Positions 30,831 to 32,174 of a DNA stretch of 32,174 nucleotides are shown here, piece by piece. A model generated the notes under the pieces. It saw nothing but the letters and a program-made list of their open reading frames with translations, searched no databases and was not told where the DNA came from. Every line of letters starts with the position of its first letter. The stretch's first letter is position 1. Source of the stretch: Hyphomicrobiales bacterium (GTDB lineage: Bacteria; Pseudomonadota; Alphaproteobacteria; Rhizobiales; Xanthobacteraceae); NCBI GenBank assembly GCA_021323775.1, contig JAJPKK010000148.1, positions 1-32,174 on the forward strand, given 5' to 3'. The position numbers and the translations under genes were made by a program.

Positions 30831-31672
30831 CCAGTGCTCGTAGCCTGACCATGAGCCGCACCACCCCTTCGCCCGGCGGAGCCCGCAATCTTAGAATCGA
30901 ATGGTCGCGGATCGTGCTGCCGATCGTGACCCTCGCGCTTGGGGTCGCGGCCTGGGACCTGGTGGTGCGATTAAAGGACATTCCGCCGTTCATCCTCCCG
31001 AGTCCGGGCCTTGTAGCGGCGACGGTTGTGTCCGATTGGCCGTTGCTGTCAGACTCGCTCATTGTCACGCTCGCTACGACCTTCTACGCGCTCGCGTTGG
31101 CGCTCGCAGGCGGCATCGGGCTTGCGATTCTGTTCCATCGATCGCGCCTGATTGAGCAATCGCTCTATCCCTACGCGGTGATCCTCCAGGTCACGCCGGT
31201 GGTCGCGGCAGCGCCGTTGCTGCTGATCTATCTGCCGCAGCAGGCGGCGGTCCTCGCCTGCGCCTGGATCGTGGCGTTCTTCCCGATCCTCGCCAATACC
31301 ACTCTCGGGCTCAACTCGGTCGATCGTAATCTCGTCGACCTGTTTCAGATATACGGCGCCTCGCGCATCAAGATGCTGCTGCGCCTCAAGCTGCCGGCGG
31401 CCCTTCCCTATATGCTTGGCGGGTTGCGCATTGCCGGAGGGCTGTCGCTGGTCGGCGCGGTCGTTGCCGAGATCGCCGCCGGCTCGGCCGGCGCCGGATC
31501 CGGGCTCGCCTACCGGATTGCCGAATCCGCCTATCGCCTCAACATCGCGCGCATGTTCGCGGCGCTGATCCTGCTGTCGATCACGGGGGTAGCGATCTTC
31601 TTCGCGCTGTCGCTCGTGTCTCATCTCTTGCTGCGCCGCTGGCACGAAAGCGCGGTCGCGAGCGAACCGTGA
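30827..31672 (+). CDS. ABC transporter permease (TauC/SsuC type)
   Basis: A 281-residue membrane protein with about six helices and the inner-membrane loop that contacts the ATPase (YGASRIKMLLRLKLPAALPY, equivalent to the EAA motif). The sequence belongs to the sulfonate/nitrate/pyrimidine-precursor permease group. The GTG at 30827 overlaps the monooxygenase stop by GTGA. An ATG at 30851 would shorten the protein by eight residues. Neither an ATP-binding protein nor an intact binding protein gene is present in the window, and downstream DNA is remnant sequence, so the transporter looks incomplete here. Confidence 0.9.
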   Translation: MTSARSLTMSRTTPSPGGARNLRIEWSRIVLPIVTLALGVAAWDLVVRLKDIPPFILPSPGLVAATVVSDWPLLSDSLIVTLATTFYALALALAGGIGLAILFHRSRLIEQSLYPYAVILQVTPVVAAAPLLLIYLPQQAAVLACAWIVAFFPILANTTLGLNSVDRNLVDLFQIYGASRIKMLLRLKLPAALPYMLGGLRIAGGLSLVGAVVAEIAAGSAGAGSGLAYRIAESAYRLNIARMFAALILLSITGVAIFFALSLVSHLLLRRWHESAVASEP

Positions 31673-31806
31673 CGCATTGCATCGGCCGACGCACCGGCCA
31701 TGCGCTCATCTCGCATTATCGACCCTCGTCCAGCTTGCCTGACGCGCGACCCCGGCTATTTTGGCCGCGACTGCGCCTCCAGGGTGCAGGCATCGCCGGC
31801 GATTTT

Positions 31807-31843
31807 GCCCACGCGGTTTGCGGCTGTGTGCGACCGCGTGGGC
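31807..31843. repeat. 11-bp inverted repeat downstream of the ABC permease gene
   Basis: Perfect arms GCCCACGCGGT (31807-31817) and ACCGCGTGGGC (31833-31843) enclose a 15-base loop. It sits 135 bases past the permease stop, with no U-tract after it. It may stop or stabilise the VOC operon transcript. The rest of 31673-31939 shows nothing recognisable. Confidence 0.6.
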
Positions 31844-31939
31844 GAAGCTGCGCTCGGCTGCGTCCAACAATGAATGCAGTGCCGGGCAATTTTGCCCGCC
31901 CTGCAAACCGCCGGACTCCCGCAGCATGCCCCGACACAC

Positions 31940-32056
31940 ATGAAACCCCAATCCGCCGTGCTGCCGCGCGAGGCAGCCAAGGCCCGCCGCGCCCGGCTCA
32001 TCGGCATTGCGCTCATGTGCGGAGCGGTCGGCACTTTCTCCTGCCTCGACACAACG
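31940..32056 (+). pseudogene. 5' fragment of an EamA-type transporter gene
   Basis: ATG at 31940 opens a frame beginning MKPQSAVLPREAAKARRARL and continuing IGIALMCGAVGTFSCLDTT. That is the start and first helix of EamA-type transporters of Hyphomicrobiales. After residue 39 the similarity ends: the frame runs on as PMRAAPGSEQHW without further helices and into the antisense of the gene at the right edge. The remaining nine or so helices are missing, so it is a truncated remnant. Confidence 0.75.
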
Positions 32057-32119
32057 CCAATGAGGGCCGCCCCCGGTAGCGAGCAACATTGGAGCACGCC
32101 GGGCGCGGCGTACCGAACG

Positions 32120-32174
32120 TTAATGCTTGGGAATTCCGGCCTTGTCGATAACCTCGCGCCACTTGGCTGCATCC
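32120..32174 (-). CDS. Bug/TctC-type solute receptor, C-terminus only (cut by window edge)
   Basis: Eighteen codons before a TAA at 32120-32122 read DAAKWREVIDKAGIPKH, the usual end of tripartite-tricarboxylate (Bug) periplasmic receptors (E-x-x-K-W-x-x-V-I-x-x-A-G-I). The rest lies beyond the window, so whether it is intact is unknown. It is on the minus strand, convergent with the EamA fragment. Confidence 0.75.
   Translation of the reverse strand, partial: DAAKWREVIDKAGIPKH

Noticed and set aside
1-32174. tRNA, rRNA or insertion-sequence genes
   Set aside because: I scanned for cloverleaf T-loop motifs, rRNA-like stretches and transposase frames and saw none I could support by eye.

Overview
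The window is high-GC, densely coded DNA. The mix of gene families suggests an alphaproteobacterium of the Hyphomicrobiales (Bradyrhizobium/Xanthobacteraceae-like): PQQ dehydrogenases, Tat-exported molybdenum hydroxylases, Bug-type receptor remnants, a TauC/SsuC-type permease, and many short GC-rich palindromic intergenic repeats. The taxonomic guess is inference. No rRNA, tRNA, CRISPR array, integrase or transposase was recognised.

Left part (1-20.9 kb) is mostly a periplasmic oxidation island. It holds three intact type-I quinoprotein (PQQ) alcohol dehydrogenases (4234-5946 +, 15664-17376 -, 18136-19875 -), a decayed fourth copy at 17632-17868, and two c-type cytochromes (436-1071 diheme, 14914-15330 monoheme). 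It also holds two [2Fe-2S] subunits of xanthine-dehydrogenase-family molybdenum hydroxylases. One pairs with its 721-residue molybdopterin subunit (6045-8210). The other may pair with the Tat-signal protein cut off at the left edge. A plausible combined role is alcohol to aldehyde (PQQ enzymes) to carboxylate (Mo enzyme), with electrons passed to the cytochromes. Around these lie a PQQ-like beta-propeller, a periplasmic isochorismatase-fold protein lacking its nucleophilic cysteine, several exported proteins of unknown function, a zinc alcohol dehydrogenase, an HpcH/HpaI-type aldolase and an exported pentapeptide-repeat protein.

Middle part (21-24 kb) holds two transporters in one operon (EamA-type, then MHS-type MFS) followed by a gene-poor 0.6 kb stretch. 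The MFS start region appears to be made of a palindromic repeat.

Right part (24-32 kb) starts with a tight three-gene operon on the minus strand: a double-GNAT protein, an isochorismatase-fold hydrolase and a 93-residue helical protein, joined by ATGA overlaps. A LysR regulator is divergent from it, followed by an XRE regulator with three tandem 8-nt repeats just upstream. This is my best candidate for an undescribed small-molecule system. A YncE-like propeller follows, then a second overlapped operon: VOC protein, class A flavin monooxygenase, ABC permease with no partner genes here. The right edge carries a truncated EamA gene start and the C-terminus of a Bug-type receptor.

Gene remnants (10.1-10.75 kb, 17.6-17.9 kb, 31.9-32.06 kb) and palindromic repeats between genes indicate an actively rearranged accessory region.
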